64,000 nucleotides of DNA, taken from the NCBI RefSeq assembly GCF_013131805.1, contig NZ_JABJRC010000011.1, positions 141,153-205,152 on the forward strand. The letters run 5' to 3'. The notes below the pieces were generated by a model, which saw only the letters and a program-made list of their open reading frames with translations, searched no databases and was not told where the DNA came from. Below, piece after piece: positions 35,671-43,319 of the stretch. Within the stretch, counting starts at the first letter, position 1, and each line of letters opens with the position of its first letter. The translations under genes were made by a program, and so were the position numbers. This stretch comes from Kribbella sandramycini (GTDB lineage: Bacteria > Actinomycetota > Actinomycetes > Propionibacteriales > Kribbellaceae).

Positions 35671-37188
35671 TCACGAGCGGGCGAGACGCGACAGGTCGAA
35701 GTTCTCGGTGATCGCGTTCTGCGGCAGGCCGGTCAGGTTCTGGTCCGCGACGATCAGGTTCGGCAGGAGGAACAGCCAGTCCCCCGCGGCCTGCTCGGAC
35801 AGCCGCCGCGCCGCCTTCTTCATGTTGTCGACCTGCACCGCCTCGTCACCCGCATCCGCCGCTGCAAGGTCTTTCTGCAGCTCTGGGTCGTTGTAGCGCG
35901 TGTAGTACGTCGGGCTGAAGACAGCACCCAGGTCACGCGGCTCGACGTGCGCGATGATCGACATGTCGTAGTCGACGTTCTTGAAGACAGTGCTCAGCCA
36001 AGCCGCCGGAAACTCCAGCTGGTCGATCTGAACCTTCAGACCCGCCTGCTCCAGTTGGCTCTTCACCACCTGACCACAGGAGGTCGCGTACGGCAGAGTG
36101 GGCAGCCGGAGCCGCAGCGTCGCCCCAGCAGCGCCGGAAGCCTGCAGCAGCGATTTCGCCTTGGCAACGTCGTACGGCGCGACCGCAGTGAGGTCCTCGT
36201 ACCAGGGATCAGTCGGCGGGACCATGGAGCCGATCAGCTTGCCCCGACCGGCGAAACACGTGTCCAGCAAGGCCTTGTGATCGATAGCCTGCCGAATCGC
36301 CTGCCGCGTCCGGATGTCCCGGAAGACCGGCTTGGAGTTGTTGAAGGACAGTAGTACCTCGCCGTTCGTCGTCCCCTCGAGCACCTGGTACTTCGAGTTG
36401 CCGGTGAACTGGCTGAGCGCCTCCGGCGCCTGCACTGTGGTGATGACGTTGATCGTGCCAGTCAGCAGCGCGTTGTTCAGCGCAGTCGGGTCCTTGAAGT
36501 ACTTCAGCGTGATCTGCTGGAAGAACGGCTTCGTACCCCAGTAGGCGTCGTTGCGCTGCAGAACGATCGAGTCGCCGCGGTTCCACTTGGAGAACTTGTA
36601 TGCGCCGGTACCGACCGGCTCGGTGGCCAGCTTGGCGACACCGGTCTCGGAGAACATCGCACCGATCCGTGTGGTCATCCGGAACAGCCAACCGTTGCTG
36701 GGCTTGGCCAGCGTCACCTGCAACTGCGTCGGCGACAGCGCCTTAGCATCCTGGACGACGTCCATCGCGGCCTTCAGCGAGGTCGTCCATCCGGTCTTGA
36801 CCCGGTTGATGCTGAAGACCGCGTCGGCCGCGGTGAACGGCTTGTCGTTGGTGAACTTGGCGTTGTCGACCAGATCGAACGTGTAGACCTTCCGGTCCGG
36901 AGACACGGTCCATGACTTCGCCAGCGACGGAACGATCTTGCCGGAGTCGTCCTGCTTGACCAGAGTCTCGTAGACATTGCCCAGCAAGGCCTGCGGGATC
37001 GCAGCGCCGTCGGTGGTCGTGAAGTCCAGGCTGGCCGGCTCCGCGACCAGACCGAGCGACAGCGCCTGGTCGGCGCCAGAACCGCTGGACGAGCCGCCCG
37101 ACGTACTCGAACCGGCCGAACAGGCGGTGAGGGCCAGCAGCGCCGCGGAAGCGACGAGCGCGACCGCTCGAGTGGTGTACGTCTTCAC
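35671..37188 (-). CDS. Peptide/nickel-type ABC transporter substrate-binding lipoprotein
   Basis: A 505-residue family 5 solute-binding protein. The signal peptide ends in the lipobox ALTAC and a Ser/Gly linker follows. The mature part contains ETLVKQDDSGKIVPSLAKSW and the segment YTFDLVDNAKFTND, typical of this family. It binds a peptide-like or amide substrate and passes it to the permeases. The GTG at 37188 is the start because GGAGGAG lies five bases before it; the longer GTG reading at 37206 begins inside that RBS. It is divergent from the GntR regulator with a palindromic operator between them. Confidence 0.92.
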   Translation of the reverse strand: MKTYTTRAVALVASAALLALTACSAGSSTSGGSSSGSGADQALSLGLVAEPASLDFTTTDGAAIPQALLGNVYETLVKQDDSGKIVPSLAKSWTVSPDRKVYTFDLVDNAKFTNDKPFTAADAVFSINRVKTGWTTSLKAAMDVVQDAKALSPTQLQVTLAKPSNGWLFRMTTRIGAMFSETGVAKLATEPVGTGAYKFSKWNRGDSIVLQRNDAYWGTKPFFQQITLKYFKDPTALNNALLTGTINVITTVQAPEALSQFTGNSKYQVLEGTTNGEVLLSFNNSKPVFRDIRTRQAIRQAIDHKALLDTCFAGRGKLIGSMVPPTDPWYEDLTAVAPYDVAKAKSLLQASGAAGATLRLRLPTLPYATSCGQVVKSQLEQAGLKVQIDQLEFPAAWLSTVFKNVDYDMSIIAHVEPRDLGAVFSPTYYTRYNDPELQKDLAAADAGDEAVQVDNMKKAARRLSEQAAGDWLFLLPNLIVADQNLTGLPQNAITENFDLSRLARS

Positions 37189-37290
37189 GCGAACTCCTCC
37201 AGTCACCGGGCTCTCGCCGCATTCTGACGACCACAGTCCTACGGCCGGACCGGGGCACGCCGGACGGCGGTGTTCTCCGTCCAGCTGTGA

Positions 37291-37303
37291 CTGGTCTGAC
37301 CAG
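37291..37303. promoter_or_regulatory. FadR/LldR-type GntR operator
   Basis: CTGGTC-T-GACCAG is a perfect 6-1-6 palindrome that matches the TGGT-N-ACCA core used by FadR-subfamily regulators. It lies between the divergent transporter operon and the GntR gene. A second palindrome, AGTGG-G-CCACT (37317-37327), and a direct repeat of ACTAGGT (37307 and 37325) are just downstream and may be accessory sites. Confidence 0.75.
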
Positions 37304-37375
37304 TGGACTAGGTGTCAGTGGGCCACTAGGTTTGTCGCTACGCAGGGGTCTGTCAAGGCGAATGGGGTGGATCGG

Positions 37376-38131
37376 ATGGCCGAAAGTCCGCGGTTCCAGC
37401 CAGTTCAGCCCGTGCGGGCGTACGAGCGGATAGTCGAGCAGGTCGAGGACGCACTGGCCCGTGGCGACCTCGCACCGGGCCAACGGCTCCCCAGCGAGCG
37501 CGAGCTGGTCGCCCAGTTCGCTGTCAGCCGCTCCACCGTCCGTGAGGCGTTGCGGGTGCTCGAAAGCAACGGAGTGGTCCGCTCCCGCCCCGGCGACCCG
37601 AACGGGCCAGAGATCCTGCCGTTCTCCTCAACAGCGCTGCGCAAACAGCTGGTGCGCCTCGCACGGGTCGACGAACTGACGCTGGCCGAGCTGATCGGCT
37701 TCCGGATGATCATGGACGGCGCAGCGATCCAGGTGGCCTCCCGACTACGGACTCCGGCGCAGCTGACCGAGCTGACCGACACGCTCACCGCCATGCGGAC
37801 GGCGATCGACGTGGACTTCGCCGCGTTCAGCGAGGCCGATCTGGCCTTCCATGACGTGATCGCCCGGATCAGCCGCAACTCGCTGATCGAGACCTGCAAC
37901 GAGGTGGTCCGCGGCGTCGTACTGAGCCTGATCTCGAACAAGATCGCCCACGCGCCCAACAGCCGTGCGCTGATGCTGGAGTCGCTGCAGCATCACACCG
38001 AGGTGGTCGACGCGATCCGCGACGGCGACGGGACCGCCGCCGCGCGGATCGCCCGGCAGAACATGTACGACTACTACGCCGGCTACGTCCCCGAGGCGGA
38101 ACGCGAAGCGCTCCAGGCCCTCATCGACTGA
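37376..38131 (+). CDS. GntR-family (FadR/FCD) transcriptional regulator
   Basis: A 251-residue regulator. The N-terminal winged helix has PGQRLPSERELVAQFAVSRS followed by TVREALRVLESNG. The C-terminal FCD domain is all-helical, with conserved Asp/His-type metal positions suggested by FSEADLAFHDVIAR. It probably represses the divergent transporter, dehydrogenase and SDR operon through the palindrome at 37291, releasing when it binds a pathway metabolite. I use the ATG at 37376; a GTG nine bases upstream is possible. It converges with a small gene 4 bp downstream. Confidence 0.92.
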   Translation: MAESPRFQPVQPVRAYERIVEQVEDALARGDLAPGQRLPSERELVAQFAVSRSTVREALRVLESNGVVRSRPGDPNGPEILPFSSTALRKQLVRLARVDELTLAELIGFRMIMDGAAIQVASRLRTPAQLTELTDTLTAMRTAIDVDFAAFSEADLAFHDVIARISRNSLIETCNEVVRGVVLSLISNKIAHAPNSRALMLESLQHHTEVVDAIRDGDGTAAARIARQNMYDYYAGYVPEAEREALQALID

Positions 38132-38135
38132 CGAC

Positions 38136-38639
38136 TCACGTGTCGTGTTCGAGGATGCGGATCGTCGGGACCTTCAGCAGCTTGCGGGCCTTGGCGACCC
38201 AGTCGGAGCACAGGAACCGGGCTGCAGTCTCCGGCCAGGCGACCACCACGATCTCCTGGGCGGCAGCGCTCATGACAACCGATTTGAGCGCCAGCAACGG
38301 CTCGCCGTGCGTGATGGAGACGTGGACCGGGTAGCGGCTCGCAGTACGCAGATGTCGCGCACTGTGCTCGATAACACCGGCCAAATCGACCAGTGGATCC
38401 GCGAGCGTCGCAGTGGACGCTCGGCCAGGCGGACCGGACGCAGCGGACGTCAGACCGGCGACATCCGCGAACGTGGACCCCAGCAGCGCCATCGGCCCAC
38501 CGAACCCGCTCTCCGGATGGCTGGAGACGAGCAGGTGGTAGTCGACAACTTCTTCGTGCCTTGCGTGCAGGGCGGCAACGCGGCGCGCGTCGCCCTCGCT
38601 CATCTCCCGCTCGATGAGCACCACCACGTCGTAGGTCAT
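38136..38639 (-). CDS. Unknown small cytosolic protein
   Basis: A 167-residue protein starting MTYDVVVLIEREM. Its alternating beta and alpha pattern, with the central repeats VHVSITHGEPLLALKS and EIVVVAWPETAARF, suggests a Rossmann-like fold somewhat like universal stress proteins, but no nucleotide motif is visible. It follows the large RING-like gene after 94 bp on the same strand and converges with the GntR gene. Function unknown; gene reality is supported by good codon use and the CTC-GGAAG-like spacing at the start. Confidence 0.6.
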   Translation of the reverse strand: MTYDVVVLIEREMSEGDARRVAALHARHEEVVDYHLLVSSHPESGFGGPMALLGSTFADVAGLTSAASGPPGRASTATLADPLVDLAGVIEHSARHLRTASRYPVHVSITHGEPLLALKSVVMSAAAQEIVVVAWPETAARFLCSDWVAKARKLLKVPTIRILEHDT

Positions 38640-38733
38640 GCGTGGCTCCCTTCGCAGTCACTTTCCGTTGTACTCCTGCTGCCGCCCAGGCCAAAGCACC
38701 CGGCACGCCAACGTCACGGAATTGTCAAACTCG

Positions 38734-41286
38734 TCACTGGGTGACCGAGGCGTGCGCCCGGCTGTCCGGTGCGAAGGCTCCGAGCAGGTACGCCGCGTCG
38801 ATCAGCGAATGCGCCGTGGCGTCGATCAGCTGCGGGTACAGCGCGAACACCTGTGCCCCTGGCCGCGGTGTGACATCACCGGTGAGGACTCCGACGAAAT
38901 CGGCCCGGGCAGCGGCGTCCTGGTCCCACTGCCGATCCGGCTCGAGTCGGGCGATCAGCCGGCGGGCGAACGTCGCCACATCCTCGGCGGGATCGCGCTG
39001 GTACCCGACGACCGTTCCGTCGGCGCACCGGACGGCGATCTCGTCAGTGCGAGCTGCTGCGTGCCAACAGCACACCTCCCACAGGCTGACGCGATCACCG
39101 GCGCCATACACGTCTTCGAGCGCAGCGGACATCAGAGCGAGGTGACCGCCGTACCGCGCGACGTTGTGCCCGTAGCCGCCCGCGCTGAGGTTGACGTCGT
39201 ACCAGCGCAGCTCTTTCGTTTGCAGGTCGACGCCGAACGGGAGCAGGATCTTGGCCGGTCCGCTGAGGTCGAAGCGCTCCTCGACCGCGGCTGGGTCGAA
39301 CAGTGCGCCGGGCTCGCGCATCAACCCGACGAACCCGCGCTCCAGCTCGTCGAACGGGACGTCGTTGTAGCTGAAGACCACTGGCAGCACGTAGCGCCCA
39401 CCGAGCCGGCGGATCGCCCGCAGATCCAGGTCGACGAACTCGGTCGAGCCACCTGGCGCCGGCGCCGACGTCAGGTCGCCTGAATGCACCAGCGCGTCCT
39501 GGTCGAACCGCAGCCGGGTGTAGTCGCACAGGCCGACAAAACCCCACTCCTCGTCGAACACTGCAACTGAGAGGTCGAGATCGACGCGGCGTCTGCTCGG
39601 CTCGACCCAATGGAGGAACAGACGCAGCTCATCCTCCGGCGGGATCGGAACGGCACTCCCCCGGGTCATGCGGCGCAGCGTCGACGACGAACCCCGCTCC
39701 GAGCCTGGAGCGGCCAGCCGGGCCAGCTCTTCGTCCAGAAACGCTCGCCGCCAGCGCGGCTGGTTGCCGGCTCGACGCAACATCTCCCCCACGAGGACGC
39801 CGGACAGCGCCGCAACCGTGTCAGCAGGCAGTGGCTCGCGCTCGTCGACTGTGGCCCAGACCCGCGTGGTGCCGCCGCGCGGGAAGAACAGCCGGAGGTC
39901 ACCGGGCGGCGTCCGCAACTGCCCCAACGCGGCGGTGAGGACTGCGGGCGACACATCCGATACTGCGACAGTGACCGCGCCGAGCAGCTCACCGTGTTCG
40001 TCGTCCGGCAGCGCCCGAACCAGCTGGACCAACCGCCGCAGCAGCTCGCCCGGACGTTGCCGTAGCAGGTCGAGCGCCAGACCGGCCCGACCTTCGGCGA
40101 ACGCGCCCTCAACGCGGGAACCGAACGTCCGCATCACCAACCGGCCGTTCTCGACCCGCACGAGCGGGTAGCGCGCCGCCTCGCTCAGCACTGCCTGACC
40201 AGCCGCGGTCTCCAGATCCAGATCCGAGCGGCGCAGTACGGCGAAGGCAAGCGCAGCAGTCGGATGCAGAACCGCGTACTCGAACGGGTGCAGCCCCTCG
40301 GCCATCCGCTTCCACGCGCGCTCGTGGCGCAGCATGTCCTCGATCAGCAGCTCGGCGGGCAGCTGGTCCAGCCGGGCCAGCAGCTGCCGACGGGTCGCGC
40401 GCGACAACGACCTCCGGCGGGCGGGCGGCGTCCGCAGCCCAGGGTCGGCGCCCATCAGGACGTAGAGCAGCCGCAGTACGTCGGTCGCCGTGCCGGCCCG
40501 GTCGATGACAGCTGGCTCGTCAGCCAGGAAGTGCGCGAGGACGAGCGCCTGCGTCTCCCGAACCGGGATGTCGCTCGGCACCCAGGACAGCTCGGCCAGC
40601 GGCAGCAGCACCTGAAGGTCTGCGCGGTCCACGGCCGCGGGCGGCGTACGGCGTCCGAGCAGCGACTCGACTGTGGTGCGCACTGCGTCCGGACCGGCCA
40701 AGGACAGCAGCCGGAGCCGATCAGAACGGACAGGTGACGGCGGAGCCTGGTCGAACGCCGGCTGCAGGAACGGATCGGCCGGATCGATGCGACGGAGGCA
40801 CAGCGGGCACGCACTGAGGTCTGCGCCGTCCCAACACGTCCGACAGACCAGATGCGCGCAGGGCGCCACCGGATGGACAGTGGTCGTGTCACCGCACAGA
40901 ACGCACGGCTGCTCCGGCTCCTGCAAGAGCCGCGCGAAGACGCGGTTGATGTAGAAGGCCTCTGTGTCGACCGGGACCGTCTCCGGGAAGCCGCGGAAGA
41001 GCGGCACATGCTCCGCGTCGTTGCCGGACTCTGCATCCAGCAGGTCGAGCAGTGCGCTGCCCAGACCGGCGAGCGCCGGAGCGGACAGACCGGCGCAGTG
41101 CCGGTAGAGATCGACAGCGAGCAGGAACCCGCGCTCGACCAGGTCGGCCTGCAGCGCCGACAGACCGGCCTGGATGGTGAGCGGACGGCGCAGCCACTGC
41201 CACGCGGAGCGCCGCACCGGCGGTGTCAGTCGGACAGGGTCGACCAGCCGCCGGCGCCGCAACAGAACAGCGGCAACTTCCGGCAT
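38734..41286 (-). CDS. RING-like domain protein (MXAN_6230/SCO0854 family)
   Basis: An 850-residue cytosolic protein. A RING-like zinc finger spans about residues 146-185: CVLCGD, then a Cys/His pair in PCAHLVC, then CPLC. Such a finger in bacteria is rare, and the MXAN_6230/SCO0854 family is the best match from memory. The C-terminal half holds a TerD-like region (ELRWYDVNLSAGGYGHNV near residue 725), which points to tellurite/stress-type calcium-binding proteins. The start ATG at 41286 opens MPEVAAVLL; longer upstream reading is poor. It lies after a 388-bp gap and precedes the small unknown gene. Confidence 0.75.
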   Translation of the reverse strand: MPEVAAVLLRRRRLVDPVRLTPPVRRSAWQWLRRPLTIQAGLSALQADLVERGFLLAVDLYRHCAGLSAPALAGLGSALLDLLDAESGNDAEHVPLFRGFPETVPVDTEAFYINRVFARLLQEPEQPCVLCGDTTTVHPVAPCAHLVCRTCWDGADLSACPLCLRRIDPADPFLQPAFDQAPPSPVRSDRLRLLSLAGPDAVRTTVESLLGRRTPPAAVDRADLQVLLPLAELSWVPSDIPVRETQALVLAHFLADEPAVIDRAGTATDVLRLLYVLMGADPGLRTPPARRRSLSRATRRQLLARLDQLPAELLIEDMLRHERAWKRMAEGLHPFEYAVLHPTAALAFAVLRRSDLDLETAAGQAVLSEAARYPLVRVENGRLVMRTFGSRVEGAFAEGRAGLALDLLRQRPGELLRRLVQLVRALPDDEHGELLGAVTVAVSDVSPAVLTAALGQLRTPPGDLRLFFPRGGTTRVWATVDEREPLPADTVAALSGVLVGEMLRRAGNQPRWRRAFLDEELARLAAPGSERGSSSTLRRMTRGSAVPIPPEDELRLFLHWVEPSRRRVDLDLSVAVFDEEWGFVGLCDYTRLRFDQDALVHSGDLTSAPAPGGSTEFVDLDLRAIRRLGGRYVLPVVFSYNDVPFDELERGFVGLMREPGALFDPAAVEERFDLSGPAKILLPFGVDLQTKELRWYDVNLSAGGYGHNVARYGGHLALMSAALEDVYGAGDRVSLWEVCCWHAAARTDEIAVRCADGTVVGYQRDPAEDVATFARRLIARLEPDRQWDQDAAARADFVGVLTGDVTPRPGAQVFALYPQLIDATAHSLIDAAYLLGAFAPDSRAHASVTQ

Positions 41287-41674
41287 GGGCGGCCTCCCCG
41301 CAAGACGACGTCGAAGCCGGGGGCGGAGAGCGGTCGCGCTACTGGCCTGGATAGTAGGAGAAGGAAGCACGTCCAAGAGCCGCCCCCGGCACACCGAACG
41401 CTACCGGGCCGCACCGACACTTTCCGGCCGTTCCGGCCGCAGAAAAGAGAAGTCCGATGCCAGGGTCGGGGCCGCCCCGCCCAGACCCCAGCATCGGAAC
41501 ACTTACAGAGTAGTACGTGTGATCAAATCTCAAGTCACCGGGGGGCCGATTTGAACGTTAAGTGGCACTGATGCGCCGCCAGCAAACGGCTGACCCAGAC
41601 AGCGCGTGCGCAGGGAAACCCTTCGGATAACGCTCAGAAGGTGTGGGGCTACGGATAGTGGTTAAGTTGTACGT
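41287..41674. other. 388-bp intergenic gap with a structured inverted repeat
   Basis: No gene is visible in this divergent gap. It holds an elaborate inverted repeat (41454-41497): CCGATGC-CA-GGGTC, a GC-rich centre with CGGGGC/GCCCCG, and GACCC-CA-GCATCGG. The remainder includes AT-richer DNA (41500-41560) likely to hold promoters. TAAGTT at 41663-41668 fits a -10 for the MFS gene. Confidence 0.5.
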
Positions 41675-42919
41675 ATGGAGGGTGGGGTGGTGGAACGCGC
41701 GCGCTGGCGGGACGTCTTCGGTCACGCCGAGTTCCGTGCGCTGTTCGTGGCCGGAGTGCTGTCGGTCGCCGGTGATCAGTTCGCACGGGTGGCGCTGTCG
41801 GTGCTGGTCTTCGAACGGACGGAGTCGGCCGGTCTGACCGCGCTGACGTACGCGCTGACCTATCTGCCCGACCTCCTGTTCGGCCCCCTGCTGGCCGGTT
41901 TCGCGGACCGCTATCCGCGGCGTGCGGTGATGATCATCACCGATCTCGCCAGGGCAGTTCTCGTTGCAGGTATGGCGATCGAGGGCCTCCCCCTGCTGGT
42001 GGTGATCGCACTACTACTGGGGCTCCAGGCGTTCGGATCGCCGTTCAACGCCGCACGGGCCGCCACGCTGCCGGCCGTCCTGCCGGGCGACCACTACGTG
42101 CTCGGCAAGGCCGCGAACGACATGGTCGTCCAGTTCAGCCAGGTGCTCGGTTTCGGCACCGGCGGCGTCATCGTGGTCGCCATCGGGACGTCCGGCGGCC
42201 TCCTGCTGGACTCGGCGACCTTCCTGTTGTCGGCTGCGCTGATCGCGATCGGCGTCCGGCGACGTCCAACCCCGGAGCGTGGCACTGATGAGCCACGACC
42301 CGGCTACTTCAAGGACCTCTCCGCAGGCCTCTCACTGGTCGCCCGGACGCCGAAGCTCCGGTCGCTGGTCGTTCTGGCCACCATTGCCGGTTTCTACGTG
42401 ACTGTCGAAGGCCTTGCGGTTCCCTACGCACATGAGATCGACGGCGGGCCTACCGCGGCAGGTCTGCTGCTGGCCGCCAGTCCGGCTGGTGCGGTCGTGG
42501 GGATGTGGCTGATCACCCTGTGGCCGCCTGAGCGCCGTATGCGGCTGCTGGGGCCGCTGGCGGCGTTAGCGTGCGCGCCGCTGGTGCTGTGCTTCCTGGC
42601 GCCCGGACTGCTGCCCACAGTGCTGCTGTGGGCCATCTCCGGGATGGCATCGGCGTACCACCTGCCGACCAGTGCCGCGTTCGTGCAGGCAGTGCCAGAT
42701 GCACAGCGCGGTCAGGCCTTCGGAGTCGCCAGCACCGCGTTGAAGAGCAGTCAGGGCCTCGGGATCCTGCTGGCCGGCCTGATGGCCGACAGCGCCTCCC
42801 CGTCGGTCGCGCTGGGGGTGATGGGCACGGTCGGCACATGCGCCGCGCTGGCGGCGGGCAGCGCCTGGACACGCGCCCGCCGCCCCGGCCCGGAGGTGGC
42901 CGGAACGGTCGCCGGATGA
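41675..42919 (+). CDS. Major facilitator superfamily exporter
   Basis: A 414-residue membrane protein with about 12 helices. The loop between helices 2 and 3 is LAGFADRYPRR (MFS motif A-like), and the end of the N-terminal half carries PFNAARAATLPAVLPGDHYV. The family exports drugs or metabolites. ATG 41675 is preceded by a TAAGTT -10-like hexamer at a leaderless distance; a GTG at 41690 with GGAGG is an alternative start. It converges with the GNEW-repeat gene, so it could handle that gene's product, but nothing proves this. Confidence 0.88.
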   Translation: MEGGVVERARWRDVFGHAEFRALFVAGVLSVAGDQFARVALSVLVFERTESAGLTALTYALTYLPDLLFGPLLAGFADRYPRRAVMIITDLARAVLVAGMAIEGLPLLVVIALLLGLQAFGSPFNAARAATLPAVLPGDHYVLGKAANDMVVQFSQVLGFGTGGVIVVAIGTSGGLLLDSATFLLSAALIAIGVRRRPTPERGTDEPRPGYFKDLSAGLSLVARTPKLRSLVVLATIAGFYVTVEGLAVPYAHEIDGGPTAAGLLLAASPAGAVVGMWLITLWPPERRMRLLGPLAALACAPLVLCFLAPGLLPTVLLWAISGMASAYHLPTSAAFVQAVPDAQRGQAFGVASTALKSSQGLGILLAGLMADSASPSVALGVMGTVGTCAALAAGSAWTRARRPGPEVAGTVAG

Positions 42920-42924
42920 GCCGG

Positions 42925-42951
42925 CCGGAGATTCAGGGGAATTACCTCCGG
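42925..42951. terminator. Possible bidirectional stem-loop
   Basis: CCGGAG (42925-42930) pairs with CTCCGG (42946-42951) across a 15-nt loop between convergent genes. The stem is short and there is no U-run, so this is tentative. Confidence 0.3.
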
Positions 42952-43000
42952 ACGACATCCGTAAAATATCGGTAAAGAAAATCGCGGGAGGTCCCGTGGA

Positions 43001-43198
43001 TCACCACTCGTTACCGCTGGTGAACCATTCGTTACCGCCGCCGGCGGGCCGGTGCAGCCACTCGTTGCCACCCTGTGTGAACCACTCGTTTCCGCCGCGG
43101 GACCACTCGTTCCCGCTGGTCAGCCACTCGTTCCCGATTCCGCTCAAACGCTTGCTGGAGCCGTGGAACCACTCGTTGCCGATGCTCGTCTTGGACAT
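43001..43198 (-). CDS. Small GNEW-repeat peptide
   Basis: A 65-residue peptide with seven copies of GNEW at residues 7-10, 22-25, 29-32, 36-39, 44-47, 55-58 and 62-65, ending exactly at the last Trp. The residue after Trp is Phe, Leu or Ser. There is no Cys, signal peptide or membrane segment. Coding is well supported: all repeat spacings are multiples of three, the Gly codon varies (GGC, GGG, GGA, GGT) while Asn-Trp are kept, and one Glu is GAA. The complementary plus-strand frame would suffer Leu/Phe changes from the same variation. GGAAGGA precedes the ATG at 43198; an in-frame ATG at 43222 is possible. I know no family for it. Divergent from the GGDEF gene, convergent with the MFS gene. 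Confidence 0.72.
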   Translation of the reverse strand: MSKTSIGNEWFHGSSKRLSGIGNEWLTSGNEWSRGGNEWFTQGGNEWLHRPAGGGNEWFTSGNEW

Positions 43199-43277
43199 GG
43201 TGCTGGATCCTTCCGTCGCCATCCGCCAGATGGAATAACGCGCAGGCCGGGATGACCTCGCGTGAACAGACAGTTAC

Positions 43278-43289
43278 TATTCAGGAATA
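43278..43289. promoter_or_regulatory. Palindrome between the GNEW gene and the GGDEF gene
   Basis: TATTC-AG-GAATA is a 5-2-5 inverted repeat within AT-rich DNA between two divergent starts. It could be an operator or overlap -10 elements for both genes. Confidence 0.45.
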
Positions 43290-43319
43290 ACCGCTCAGGT
43301 CTATCCGTGTGAGGCCACC

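Noticed and set aside
43001..43198. CRISPR or DNA iteron array
   Set aside because: Spacing is uneven and always a multiple of three, and synonymous drift fits a coding sequence better than DNA repeats.
42996..43238. Plus-strand open frame with NHSLP/NHSFP repeats opposite the GNEW gene
   Set aside because: The same base changes that are silent for Gly in the minus frame switch Leu and Phe in this frame, and the minus frame has the RBS. It is a shadow.
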